NCBI GenBank assembly: GCA_021807975.1
Contig: JAKBCJ010000219.1
Location: 1 to 7,712, forward strand
Origin: Pseudomonadota bacterium
GTDB lineage: Bacteria; Pseudomonadota; Alphaproteobacteria; Acetobacterales; Acetobacteraceae
Direction of reading: 5' to 3'
DNA length: 7,712 nt
Below are positions 1 through 6,437 of the stretch, piece after piece (within the stretch, counting starts at the first letter, position 1; every line of letters starts with the position of its first letter). The notes under the pieces are model-generated. The model was not told the DNA's origin and did not search any database. It was given only the letters and a program-made list of their open reading frames with translations. A program made the translations under genes and the position numbers.

Positions 1-1136
1 TGGCGTTGGTTGGCGGCGGTTCCGTCGATGGCTGGAACCTGTTCGTTTGCGCTCTCGCCGGCCTGGTGGTTACCGGGCTGATCGTGGTGATCACCGAGTA
101 TTACACGGCCACCGAGTATCGCCCGGTGAAGTCGATCGCGCAAAGCTCCACCACCGGTCACGGCACCAACGTGATCCAGGGCCTGGCGATTTCGATGGAA
201 TCGACGGCACTGCCGGTGATCGTTATCAGCGTGGGCATCATTTTCACTTACATCGTGGCCGGCCTGTTCGGTATCGCGGTGGCGGCGACGACGATGCTGT
301 CGCTGGCCGGCATGATCGTAGCCCTGGACGCTTACGGTCCCGTAACCGACAACGCCGGCGGCATCGCCGAGATGGCCGATCTGCCCAAGGAAGTGCGTGT
401 CACCACCGACGCGCTGGACGCTGTTGGCAACACCACCAAGGCGGTCACCAAGGGCTATGCGATCGGGTCCGCCGGCTTGGCCTCGCTGGTGCTGTTCGCG
501 GCCTATACGCAGGATCTGACGCATTACTTCCCCAATCTGCACGTCGAGTTCGCGCTGCAGAACCCGTATGTCGTGGTCGGCCTGTTCATTGGCGGCATGC
601 TGCCATACCTGTTCGGTGCGATGGGCATGACGGCGGTGGGCCGAGCGGCCGGTTCGGTGGTGGTGGAGGTCCGCCGTCAGTTCCGGGAAATCCGGGGAAT
701 CATGGAAGGCACCGCCAAACCGGAATACGGCAAGGCCGTCGATCTGCTGACCAAAGCCGCGATCAAGGAAATGATCCTGCCGTCGCTGCTGCCGATCGGT
801 GCGCCGATCGTGCTGTGGGTCGTGATCGATGCGATCTCCGGCCGAGCGGCGGCATTCGCGTCGCTGGGCGCGATGTTGCTGGGAACCATCGTGACGGGGC
901 TGTTCGTCGCGATTTCCATGACCTCGGGCGGCGGCGCGTGGGATAACGCCAAGAAGTATATCGAGGAAGGCAACCATGGCGGCAAAGGTTCCGACGCGCA
1001 CAAGGCGGCGGTGACCGGGGATACCGTGGGTGACCCGTATAAGGACACCGCCGGCCCGGCGGTGAACCCGATGATCAAGATCACCAACATCGTGGCTTTG
1101 CTGATGCTGGCGATTCTGGCGGGCTGGCTGAAGTAA
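1..1136 (+). CDS. hppA: H+-translocating membrane pyrophosphatase, C-terminal 377 residues (5' end outside window)
   Basis: Membrane-bound pyrophosphatase that couples PPi hydrolysis to H+ pumping across the cytoplasmic membrane. The reading frame is open from base 3 and the similarity begins at once, so the gene is cut by the window edge; the in-frame TTG at 6 is not a real start. The family is usually near 700 residues, so roughly half is present. Visible family signatures are the VTDNAGGIAEM segment, the GNTTKAVTKGYAIGSAGL segment and the C-terminal block SGGGAWDNAKKYIEEG followed by GSDAHKAAVTGDTVGDPYKDTAGPAVNPMIKI, which carry the acidic and lysine residues of the PPi/Mg site. Several hydrophobic membrane helices lie between them. 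The Lys of GNTTKA (codon 438-440) is the residue that marks the K+-independent subclass. The final ~100 codons recur at 3208-3513. The gene ends 21 bases before an intrinsic terminator. Confidence 0.97.
   Translation, partial: ALVGGGSVDGWNLFVCALAGLVVTGLIVVITEYYTATEYRPVKSIAQSSTTGHGTNVIQGLAISMESTALPVIVISVGIIFTYIVAGLFGIAVAATTMLSLAGMIVALDAYGPVTDNAGGIAEMADLPKEVRVTTDALDAVGNTTKAVTKGYAIGSAGLASLVLFAAYTQDLTHYFPNLHVEFALQNPYVVVGLFIGGMLPYLFGAMGMTAVGRAAGSVVVEVRRQFREIRGIMEGTAKPEYGKAVDLLTKAAIKEMILPSLLPIGAPIVLWVVIDAISGRAAAFASLGAMLLGTIVTGLFVAISMTSGGGAWDNAKKYIEEGNHGGKGSDAHKAAVTGDTVGDPYKDTAGPAVNPMIKITNIVALLMLAILAGWLK
841..1136 (+). repeat. Direct repeat, copy A (3' end of intact hppA)
   Basis: This 296-base segment matches 3218-3513 without gaps at a fixed offset of 2377 bases. 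I count 16 mismatches by eye, eight of them in the first 24 bases and eight in the remaining 272. The longest identical runs are 877-946 and 1041-1123. The copy is in frame with the upstream hppA and supplies its natural stop. Confidence 0.95.
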
Positions 1137-1157
1137 GGCTGGTTTGACTGGCTAAGG

Positions 1158-1191
1158 AAACGGCCCCGGAAGTGACTCCGGGGCCGTTTTT
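1158..1191 (+). terminator. Intrinsic terminator after hppA
   Basis: A perfect 9-bp GC-rich stem pairs CGGCCCCGG (1161-1169) with CCGGGGCCG (1178-1186) around an 8-base loop. The flanking AAA and TTT extend the stem, and a run of five T follows (1187-1191). It lies just downstream of the hppA stop and should end that transcript before the accessory stretch. Confidence 0.9.
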
Positions 1192-1558
1192 GTTTGCGTC
1201 GCGATGTTCGGAAAGGCCGGACTGGAGAGAATTCTTGACTCCGGAACCCCGGACACCAATATACAATCTGTGTCGGAGCATCTCGAAGCGGATTTGGCGC
1301 GGATCGGCAGGCAAGTCGCGGAAGACGTGGCGGGCACGGGCGCGGTAGGGCAGGTAGAAGCCGCCGAGGGCGAGGACTGGACCCATCAGCCCGCCTTTTT
1401 CTTTGTCTTCCAGATCGATGACGCTCAGGAAAATCGGCAATCCGCCTCCCTGTCATCGCGGATTTCCCTCCGGTTGCGAGATGCGCTTTTGGCTCGCGGT
1501 GATTCCCGCATGCCGTTTGTCCGGGTTTTGAGCCGCAGCGACTGGGACAAGCGCGGAC
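1192..1558. other. 367-base interval without a convincing gene
   Basis: No reading frame here resembles a protein family I know. On + a frame is open from 1204 to 1575. On - a frame is open from 1440 back through the hppA terminator. Neither has a clear ribosome binding site, and the - frame reads into the antisense of hppA. A TTGACT hexamer (1235-1240) and a TATACA hexamer (1260-1265) are 19 bases apart, too wide for a good sigma-70 promoter; between them lies a small dyad, TCCGG-AACC-CCGGA (1240-1253). The interval may be decayed sequence at the edge of the insertion. Confidence 0.5.
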
Positions 1559-2056
1559 GTGCTTGGTCCAACTGATCTGCTGTCCGCCGCACGTCTGCTT
1601 GCGGACGGCGAAGCGGCAACCGAGGCCCATTTCCGCCGCGCGATATCAACGGCTTACTATGCACTCTTCCACCATGTACTGCGTGCCGGCGCCGAACGCT
1701 TTCTAAAAGATGGCAAGACCGACGGCGCGGCTTACTCGGTTTTGTATCGAGGATTTTCCCATGGCCGTATGAAGGCTGTGTGTGAGTCGCTGAACGCCTC
1801 CACCCTCAACCGGACCTTCGCCCGTCAATTCCGGCGAGCTTCGGTCAGCGCGGAGATGCGGACGTTCGCAAACATCTTTCTGGCACTGCAAGAATGGCGG
1901 CAGCTTGCCGATTACGACCCACTTTTGGACTTCGCCAAATCCGATGCGGAGACCTGTATCCAGGACGCTCGGGTGGCGATGGCTACTTTCGATCGCACGG
2001 AACCCACCGAACAGGACGATGTCCTGGCGCTTATGTTGACGAGTGCGAGAGGTTAG
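1559..2056 (+). CDS. HEPN-like domain protein (165 aa)
   Basis: Small all-helical protein resembling bacterial HEPN-domain proteins, a superfamily that includes toxin and RNase components as well as non-catalytic nucleotide-transferase partners. Residues 26-38 (RRAISTAYYALFH) form the hallmark helix, with YRGFSHGRMK at 63-72 and LQEWRQLADYDP at 110-121. The order and spacing match family members of about 150-170 residues, so the gene looks full length. The start is GTG at 1559. An in-frame TGA at 1529-1531 limits the N-terminus, and no clear Shine-Dalgarno sequence precedes the GTG, so the start is the weak point. None of the four histidines (24, 38, 39, 68) sits in an Rx4-6H motif, so RNase activity is not supported. 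No MNT-type nucleotidyltransferase partner is adjacent. The function is unknown. Confidence 0.75.
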   Translation: MLGPTDLLSAARLLADGEAATEAHFRRAISTAYYALFHHVLRAGAERFLKDGKTDGAAYSVLYRGFSHGRMKAVCESLNASTLNRTFARQFRRASVSAEMRTFANIFLALQEWRQLADYDPLLDFAKSDAETCIQDARVAMATFDRTEPTEQDDVLALMLTSARG

Positions 2057-2150
2057 TGCCGCGGCAGTAAAATTAAGAGCCGCAACGACGGAGCATGGCA
2101 AGGCGCGTCTGCGACGGCGCACAGTTTGGCTGCAAGGCCGCTTTTGTCGT
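2057..2150. other. Convergent intergenic spacer
   Basis: This 94-base spacer separates the 3' ends of the HEPN-like gene (+) and the HNH gene (-). It contains a 10-base palindrome, TGCCGCGGCA (2057-2066), with no loop, and a weak CGTC-TGC-GACG hairpin. Neither is followed by a T-run, so no terminator can be called. Confidence 0.5.
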
Positions 2151-3093
2151 TCAATTGGCAAAGCGATTGCCGCGTCCGACATTGCAGGTTGCGCACAATG
2201 TCCGCAGATTTTCTTCCGAAGTCTTTCCGCCTTTTGACCACGGTGTGACGTGATCGACGTGCAGAACGCATTCCGCGTTTCGCGCCGGATGATCTCCGCA
2301 TAGCACGCACTTGAAGCGGTCGCGGTGAAGCACGCGAAACCGCAAGCCGAGCCTGATGTCTCGGGTTTCTTCCGGCGGCCGCGCTGGCTGCAAGGGTGCG
2401 CGAACATCGGCGCCGATCTCGGTAGCGGTAATCTCCAGATCGCCTGCTTCTTTCGTTTCCTCATCCCGGTTGACCCGCTCAACAAAGGCGGCGAGCGCCT
2501 TGTTCCAGGATCCAAATCGCTTCGTGTAAGCCTTGCCGCCAACGGTTGATGGAGGCTCCGACATTTGCTTGTGCATGGGCGGCAGGCCAAGATGCGTCCA
2601 CACCGTGAGCATGTTATCGAAGCATTCTTCGTCGGTATATCGACGGCCGAGCTTCGTTGCTTCCAGCCCGGCTGCCTCGAATGCCGCCCTCGCCGTACCC
2701 CCATCGCGCTCGTAGAATTCCCGCAGAAAAGGGCAGGTGCTCCACCACGTCTTCGGTGGTAAGCGTGTTTTTGCCAAGCTTTTTGGCCAGATCTCTCAGC
2801 ACTGAAAGAATCTCATCGTCCTTCATTCCAGTGGAAGCGTGCCCGCCACGGGTTTTAATCTGGTGGGTAGAGCGATGTGCCAGCCCCGCGGCGCTGAGGG
2901 CCTCGAACCACGACCCAAAGCGATGCCGAATTGTGTCCCGGCTGACACGGCCAAGCCTCCCAAGATCAGACTCAAGAAAAGCACCGTCTGGAACGAGCGC
3001 GGCGACCCGACGTAGTTCTTTTAGCAACGCTTCATCGCTGTATTCAACGAGCCGGCGAAGTTCGAAACGGGGACGGGCTGATGGCTCATTCAT
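2151..3093 (-). pseudogene. HNH endonuclease with homing-endonuclease-associated repeats, frameshifted
   Basis: Predicted DNA endonuclease. The N-terminal part (M at 3093) and the C-terminal part (stop at 2151-2153) lie in different frames. They join if one base is removed from the run CCCCC at 2698-2702, giving a 313-residue product. That product has three repeats of the homing-endonuclease-associated type: residues ~18-71 ending RFGSWFEALSAAGL, ~91-143 ending RWGTARAAFEAAGL across the repaired junction, and ~152-200 ending FGSWNKALAAFVE. The C-terminal HNH domain (~250-313) has paired cysteines C262/C265 and C300/C303, the core HVDH (H278, D280, H281) and N295, so the catalytic residues look intact. 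The repeat pattern fits exactly across the repair, which argues for a recent mutation or a sequencing error. The gene converges with the HEPN-like gene. No strong ribosome binding site precedes ATG 3093. Homing, restriction and other nuclease roles cannot be told apart here. Confidence 0.85.
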
Positions 3094-3207
3094 TTCGGAA
3101 TGATCATGGATTCTGTTCCGGTGAGCAAGGGCTAGGAGTCCGACTGACCACGACTCAAGAGGGGACAGCAATGCCTGCCGTTGATCTGGGCCGCGACGGT
3201 AAACAAC
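3094..3207. other. Spacer between HNH gene start and truncated hppA copy
   Basis: This short stretch must hold the promoter of the - strand HNH gene, but no hexamer pair is convincing. On + it contains GAGGGGACAGCA just before ATG 3171. The frame from that ATG runs out of phase over the hppA remnant to 3323 and resembles nothing known, so it is not called as a gene. Confidence 0.4.
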
Positions 3208-3513
3208 GACATCGCTGGCCGATCCGTAGCGTTTGCCTCCCTGGGCGCGATGCTGCTGGGAACCATCGTGACGGGGCTGTTCGTCGCGATTTCCATGACC
3301 TCGGGCGGCGGCGCGTGGGATAATGCCAAGAAGTATATCGAGGAAGGCAACCATGGCGGCAAAGGCTCCGACGCGCACAAGGCGGCGGTGACCGGGGATA
3401 CCGTAGGCGACCCGTACAAGGACACCGCCGGCCCGGCGGTGAACCCGATGATCAAGATCACCAACATCGTGGCTTTGCTGATGCTGGCGATTCTGGCGGG
3501 ATGGTTGAAGTAA
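3208..3513 (+). pseudogene. hppA: Truncated second copy of hppA 3' end (about 101 codons)
   Basis: This is the C-terminal tail of a second H+-pyrophosphatase gene. From DIAGRSVAFASLGAMLLG to the stop at 3511-3513 it encodes the same membrane helix, the SGGGAWDNAKKYIEEG block and the last helix as the intact gene. The final 90 residues are identical in protein to the intact copy. Upstream of about 3208 the similarity to HppA stops. The in-frame TTG at 3181 has no ribosome binding site, and a TGA lies at 3145-3147 in the same frame, so a functional pump cannot be made. The residues IAGRSVAFA differ from the ISGRAAAFA of the intact copy in a way seen among real HppA proteins. I infer a remnant of another hppA allele. 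Confidence 0.9.
3218..3513 (+). repeat. Direct repeat, copy B (truncated hppA tail)
   Basis: Partner of the repeat at 841-1136 in the same orientation, with 16 mismatches in 296 bases by eye. The eight mismatches after 3240 are all synonymous. Recombination between the two copies would remove the intervening island and leave one intact hppA. Confidence 0.95.
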
Positions 3514-3536
3514 AGCCTGCCGATTGGACAACGGAG

Positions 3537-3565
3537 AGGCCCCGGGCACAGCCGGGGCCTTTTTT
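3537..3565 (+). terminator. Intrinsic terminator after the hppA remnant
   Basis: A perfect 9-bp stem pairs AGGCCCCGG (3537-3545) with CCGGGGCCT (3552-3560) around a 6-base loop and is followed by a T-run to 3565. Its GGCCCCGG/CCGGGGCC core is shared with the terminator after intact hppA, while the loop and flanks differ. It insulates the metabolic genes downstream from transcription of the island. Confidence 0.9.
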
Positions 3566-3619
3566 ATTGGACCGTCGGCATCTACACTCTTCCCAACCAT
3601 AAACGAGAGGCGGAAACCG

Positions 3620-4795
3620 ATGGCGGCAGCTCCCTTGGACGGCATGCGGGTCGTGGATTTCACCACCACCATTGCCGGCCCGTATTGCGCCCGGATGATG
3701 GCGGACCTTGGCGCGGAGGTCATCAAGGTGGAAGCGATCGAGGGCGACATGATGCGCACCCGTCCGCCGCTGCGAAACGGCGCATCGACATCGTTCGGCC
3801 AGCTCAATGCCGGCAAGCAGAGCATCGTTCTCGATCTCAAACGCCCCGAAGCGCAGGAAGTCATCCGCCGCCTGCTGCCGACCATCGACTTCCTGGTGGA
3901 GAATTTCCGTCCCGGCGTGATGCAGCGGTTCAATCTGGACTATGAAGCGCTGTCGAAGCGGCATCCGGCTTTGATCTACTGCTCGATTTCCGGATACGGC
4001 CAGACCGGCCCCTCGTCAGGCTTGCCTGCCTATGCACCGGCTATCCATGCCGCATCCGGATTCGACATGGCGCATATCGCCTATCAGCCGGGACGCGACC
4101 GCCCCGATAACTGCGGCATTTATATCGCCGATATCGTCAGCGGCACCTATGCGTTCGCCGGCGCCATGGCCGCGCTCGCGCAACGGCACGTCACCGGACG
4201 GGGGCAGCATGTCGATGTCTCGATGCTGGAAACGATGCTCAGCCTGATGGTTGGCGAGGTCCAAACCGCTCAGTTCCCAGTGGCCCCGGCGGGACGCCCG
4301 ATGTTCGGGCCGGTGCGGACGAAGGACGGTTTCATCATGCCGGCCGTCGCGAGCGAGAAGACCTTCCAAAGTCTGTGCCGGGCCGCCGGGCATCCAGAGT
4401 GGATCACGGACCCGCGTTTCGCGGCCTATGCCAACCGGCGGGACAACTGGGGTACGTTCGTCGATGAGTTGGAGCTGTGGTCAACCGCATTGACCACCGC
4501 GCAGTGCCAGGCGGCATTCGACGCCAATGGCGTTCCGGCATCCCCGTATCGCACGGTGCGGGAGGTCATGGCCGATCCGCAGATCGCCCATCGCGAAGCT
4601 TTCGCGGAGGTTCAGGATAAAGGCGGCAGCTTCAAGGTGCTGAACCCGCCATTCCGGATGTCGGACGCCCGGGTCCAGGTAAGCGGATTTTCTTCCGCAC
4701 TTGGCGAGCACGGGCGCGACATCCTGGAATCGGCCGGATACGTCGCCGATGAGATCGACCGGATGGCGGCGGCCGGAATCGTGCGGCTGGACTGA
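3620..4795 (+). CDS. CaiB/BaiF family (class III) CoA transferase, 391 aa
   Basis: Cytosolic enzyme that moves coenzyme A between carboxylic acids by way of an aspartyl-CoA thioester. ATG 3620 is chosen because GAGAGG (3605-3610) stands 9 bases upstream and the protein then begins with the standard family opening LDGMRVVDFTTTIAGPYCARMMADLGAEVIKVE. The segment FGQLNAGKQSIVLDLK and the FLVENFRPGVMQRF region follow as in formyl-CoA and carnitine CoA transferases. Asp171 in YIADIVSG aligns with the catalytic Asp169 of formyl-CoA transferase. The segment AGRPMFGPVRTKDGFIMPAV occupies the usual active-site loop region. The length of 391 residues is normal for the family. The gene starts 54 bases after a terminator, so it should open a new transcription unit with the three genes to its right. 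The substrate cannot be read from the sequence. Confidence 0.94.
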   Translation: MAAAPLDGMRVVDFTTTIAGPYCARMMADLGAEVIKVEAIEGDMMRTRPPLRNGASTSFGQLNAGKQSIVLDLKRPEAQEVIRRLLPTIDFLVENFRPGVMQRFNLDYEALSKRHPALIYCSISGYGQTGPSSGLPAYAPAIHAASGFDMAHIAYQPGRDRPDNCGIYIADIVSGTYAFAGAMAALAQRHVTGRGQHVDVSMLETMLSLMVGEVQTAQFPVAPAGRPMFGPVRTKDGFIMPAVASEKTFQSLCRAAGHPEWITDPRFAAYANRRDNWGTFVDELELWSTALTTAQCQAAFDANGVPASPYRTVREVMADPQIAHREAFAEVQDKGGSFKVLNPPFRMSDARVQVSGFSSALGEHGRDILESAGYVADEIDRMAAAGIVRLD

Positions 4796-4942
4796 AACCA
4801 ATGGGTGGGCGGGGCGGCATTCAGGCCACCTCGATCCGGCTTTTGTCCCACAGCGAACGACCCGACGATCCGCCTGGCCGCCGCACCTTGGCCTGCCGGC
4901 AAACCGCTGGCATGCTGCCGAAATCGATTATGGGAGACGACG

Positions 4943-5260
4943 ATGAGTGAGTGGGTACGGGTCGCCGCGAAAAGCGAAGTGGCAGAGGGGGCATGCATCG
5001 GTGTGCGGGTCGGCGATAAGGAAGTCGCCATCTACCATCTGCCCGGCGGCGAATATTGCGCGACCGCCAATGTCTGCTCCCATGAATACGCACTGCTGTC
5101 CGACGGCTGGCTGGAAAATGGCTGCATCGAATGTCCGCTGCACGCCGCCCAGTTCGATATTCGCACCGGAAAGGCACTGTCGGCACCGGCGGACGAGGAT
5201 ATCGCCGTTTACCAGGTGAAGGCCGAGGGCGACGATCTGCTGGTTCAGATTCCCGGATGA
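4943..5260 (+). CDS. Rieske [2Fe-2S] ferredoxin, 105 aa
   Basis: Small soluble electron carrier of the type that supplies Rieske non-haem iron oxygenases (naphthalene or biphenyl dioxygenase-like ferredoxins). The cluster-binding motif is complete: C45-x-H47, then sixteen residues, then C64-x2-H67 (CSH...CPLH), followed by the typical AQFDIRTGKAL segment. There is no membrane anchor or signal peptide, and the length matches stand-alone ferredoxins. ATG 4943 is supported by GGGAGA about 5 bases upstream (4932-4937). The gene lies 147 bases after the CoA transferase gene and 106 before the first amidohydrolase gene. No oxygenase or reductase partner is in the window; it may lie beyond the right edge or elsewhere. 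A NirD-like role is less likely in this company. Confidence 0.92.
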   Translation: MSEWVRVAAKSEVAEGACIGVRVGDKEVAIYHLPGGEYCATANVCSHEYALLSDGWLENGCIECPLHAAQFDIRTGKALSAPADEDIAVYQVKAEGDDLLVQIPG

Positions 5261-5366
5261 TGTTTCCGCCGTCATGGCCGGCCCCGGCATCGTCCCGCGG
5301 ACCGATGTGCGGTAACTCGTCCGGTCTTGACGGTGCGACAACCGGCCGGGCGCAAGGAGCTAAACC

Positions 5367-6437
5367 ATGACCAATCCCGCACCGATCGACTGCGACATCC
5401 ACCCTGTCGTGCCGGGTATTGCCGCCCTTTTGCCCTATCTGGACGACCACTGGCGGGAGACAGTCATCCGGCGCGGGATCGACGACCTGACGACGATTGC
5501 TTACCCGACACGGAATCCGCTTAGTTTCAAGCAGGAGTGGCGCGACGCCTCGGGCCGCACCGGCACCGATGCCGCGACGCTGGGGCGACAGGCTCTGGAC
5601 CCGTTCGGCACGCAACTCGCCATCTGTAACTGCCTGTATGGCGTTCAGGCTCAATACTCCGAAGATCTTGGCGCCGCATTCGCCAGGGCATTGAACGACT
5701 GGGTGGCAAAAGAGTGGTTGGACAAGGATGTTCGGCTGCGCGCCTCGATCGTCGTGCCGATGCAGAACACCGAAATGGCGGTGGACGAAATCAACCGCTG
5801 CGCCGCCGACCGCCGGTTCGTTCAGGTCATGCTGCTTGTGGGCAGCGACGTGACCCTGGGGCGCCGGCAAAACTGGCCAATCTACGCGGCCGCCCAACGC
5901 CATGGATTGCCCATCGGCATCCACGCCGGCAGCATGTATCGCCACCCGATGACACCGGTTGGCTGGCCGACCACCTTCACCGAGGAATACGTCAATCAGG
6001 CGACGGCCTTTCAATCCCAGCTTACCAGCCTGATCGCCGAAGGCGTGTTCGCCAAATTCCCCGATCTGACCGTGGTGCTGATGGAGTCCGGTGTCACCTG
6101 GCTGCCGGCCTATCTCTGGCGTCTGACCAAGTTCTGGAAAGGACTGCGTAGCGAAATCCCCTGGGTGTCCGATCCGCCAACCTCCATCGTCCGCGACCGG
6201 GTCAGGCTGACGCTGCAACCGTTCGATGCGCCGCCCGATGCATCGTCCGTGATGCGGCTGATCGACCATATCGGTTCGGACGAGATGCTTTTGTTCTCGA
6301 CCGACTACCCTCACTACCAGTTCGACGGGGACAGTCCGATCCCCGAAGGGCTGGACAAAGCGCTCGCGCAGAAGATCATGGCGGAAAATCCGCTTAAGAC
6401 CTATGCTCGGCTCAAAGAACGGGAGATCGTGCCATGA
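5367..6437 (+). CDS. Amidohydrolase family protein (Amidohydro_2, TIM barrel), 356 aa
   Basis: Metal-dependent hydrolase or decarboxylase of the Amidohydro_2 family, which includes ACMSD and related aromatic-acid decarboxylases. Probable metal ligands are D10 and H12 in CDIHP, H186 in IGIHAG and D313 in STDYPH; H316 follows. Where ACMSD-like enzymes carry a catalytic His after the sixth strand, this protein has E240 in MESGVTW. The region RLRASIVVP is a barrel strand shared with the next gene product. The start at ATG 5367 is backed by AGGAG (5355-5359), 7 bases upstream. Its stop codon overlaps the start of the next gene (ATGA), so the two are translated together. There is no signal peptide, so it should be cytosolic. 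The substrate is unknown; a carboxylic or lactone intermediate of aromatic breakdown would fit the neighbours. Confidence 0.9.
   Translation: MTNPAPIDCDIHPVVPGIAALLPYLDDHWRETVIRRGIDDLTTIAYPTRNPLSFKQEWRDASGRTGTDAATLGRQALDPFGTQLAICNCLYGVQAQYSEDLGAAFARALNDWVAKEWLDKDVRLRASIVVPMQNTEMAVDEINRCAADRRFVQVMLLVGSDVTLGRRQNWPIYAAAQRHGLPIGIHAGSMYRHPMTPVGWPTTFTEEYVNQATAFQSQLTSLIAEGVFAKFPDLTVVLMESGVTWLPAYLWRLTKFWKGLRSEIPWVSDPPTSIVRDRVRLTLQPFDAPPDASSVMRLIDHIGSDEMLLFSTDYPHYQFDGDSPIPEGLDKALAQKIMAENPLKTYARLKEREIVP

Larger units (their letters stand above)
1137..3207. other. Accessory island bracketed by hppA 3'-end repeats
   Basis: This stretch separates the intact hppA from a second, truncated hppA tail. It carries only a HEPN-like gene and a frameshifted HNH endonuclease gene, which converge, plus non-coding sequence. 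The right edge is placed near 3208, where similarity to hppA begins abruptly. The left edge is uncertain because the terminator after copy A may have travelled with the insert. By eye the base composition is less GC-rich than in the metabolic genes on the right. I see no integrase, transposase, tRNA or terminal inverted repeat, so calling it a mobile element would be inference only. Confidence 0.45.

Noticed and set aside
1235..1267. Possible sigma-70 promoter, TTGACT with TATACA
   Set aside because: The spacing is 19 bases, the -10 match is modest and the nearest supported gene starts about 290 bases downstream.
677..1630. 317-residue open frame on the - strand
   Set aside because: Most of it is the antisense of the conserved hppA 3' end and its terminator, and the same antisense pattern appears behind the second hppA tail.
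1137..3207. Calling the island an integrative or transposable element
   Set aside because: No integrase, transposase, terminal inverted repeats or short target-site duplication could be found, so only the bracketed layout is reported.
3171..3323. Short open frame after GAGGGGACAGCA
   Set aside because: It runs out of phase across the hppA repeat, where selection clearly acted on the other frame, and it has no recognisable homology.
3524..3619. N-terminal extension of the CoA transferase to a start at 3524
   Set aside because: The extension would be read through the terminator hairpin, and ATG 3620 has a ribosome binding site and gives the standard family N-terminus.
3094..3933. Extension of the HNH gene frame upstream of ATG 3093 on the - strand
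   Set aside because: The extension is antisense to the hppA remnant, the terminator and the start of the CoA transferase gene. The repeat-domain protein begins naturally at 3093.
4821..6314. 497-residue open frame on the - strand
   Set aside because: It lies antisense to the ferredoxin and first amidohydrolase genes, which have clear motifs and ribosome binding sites. Long antisense frames are common in high-GC DNA, and its residues are rich in Arg, Gly and Pro with no family feature.
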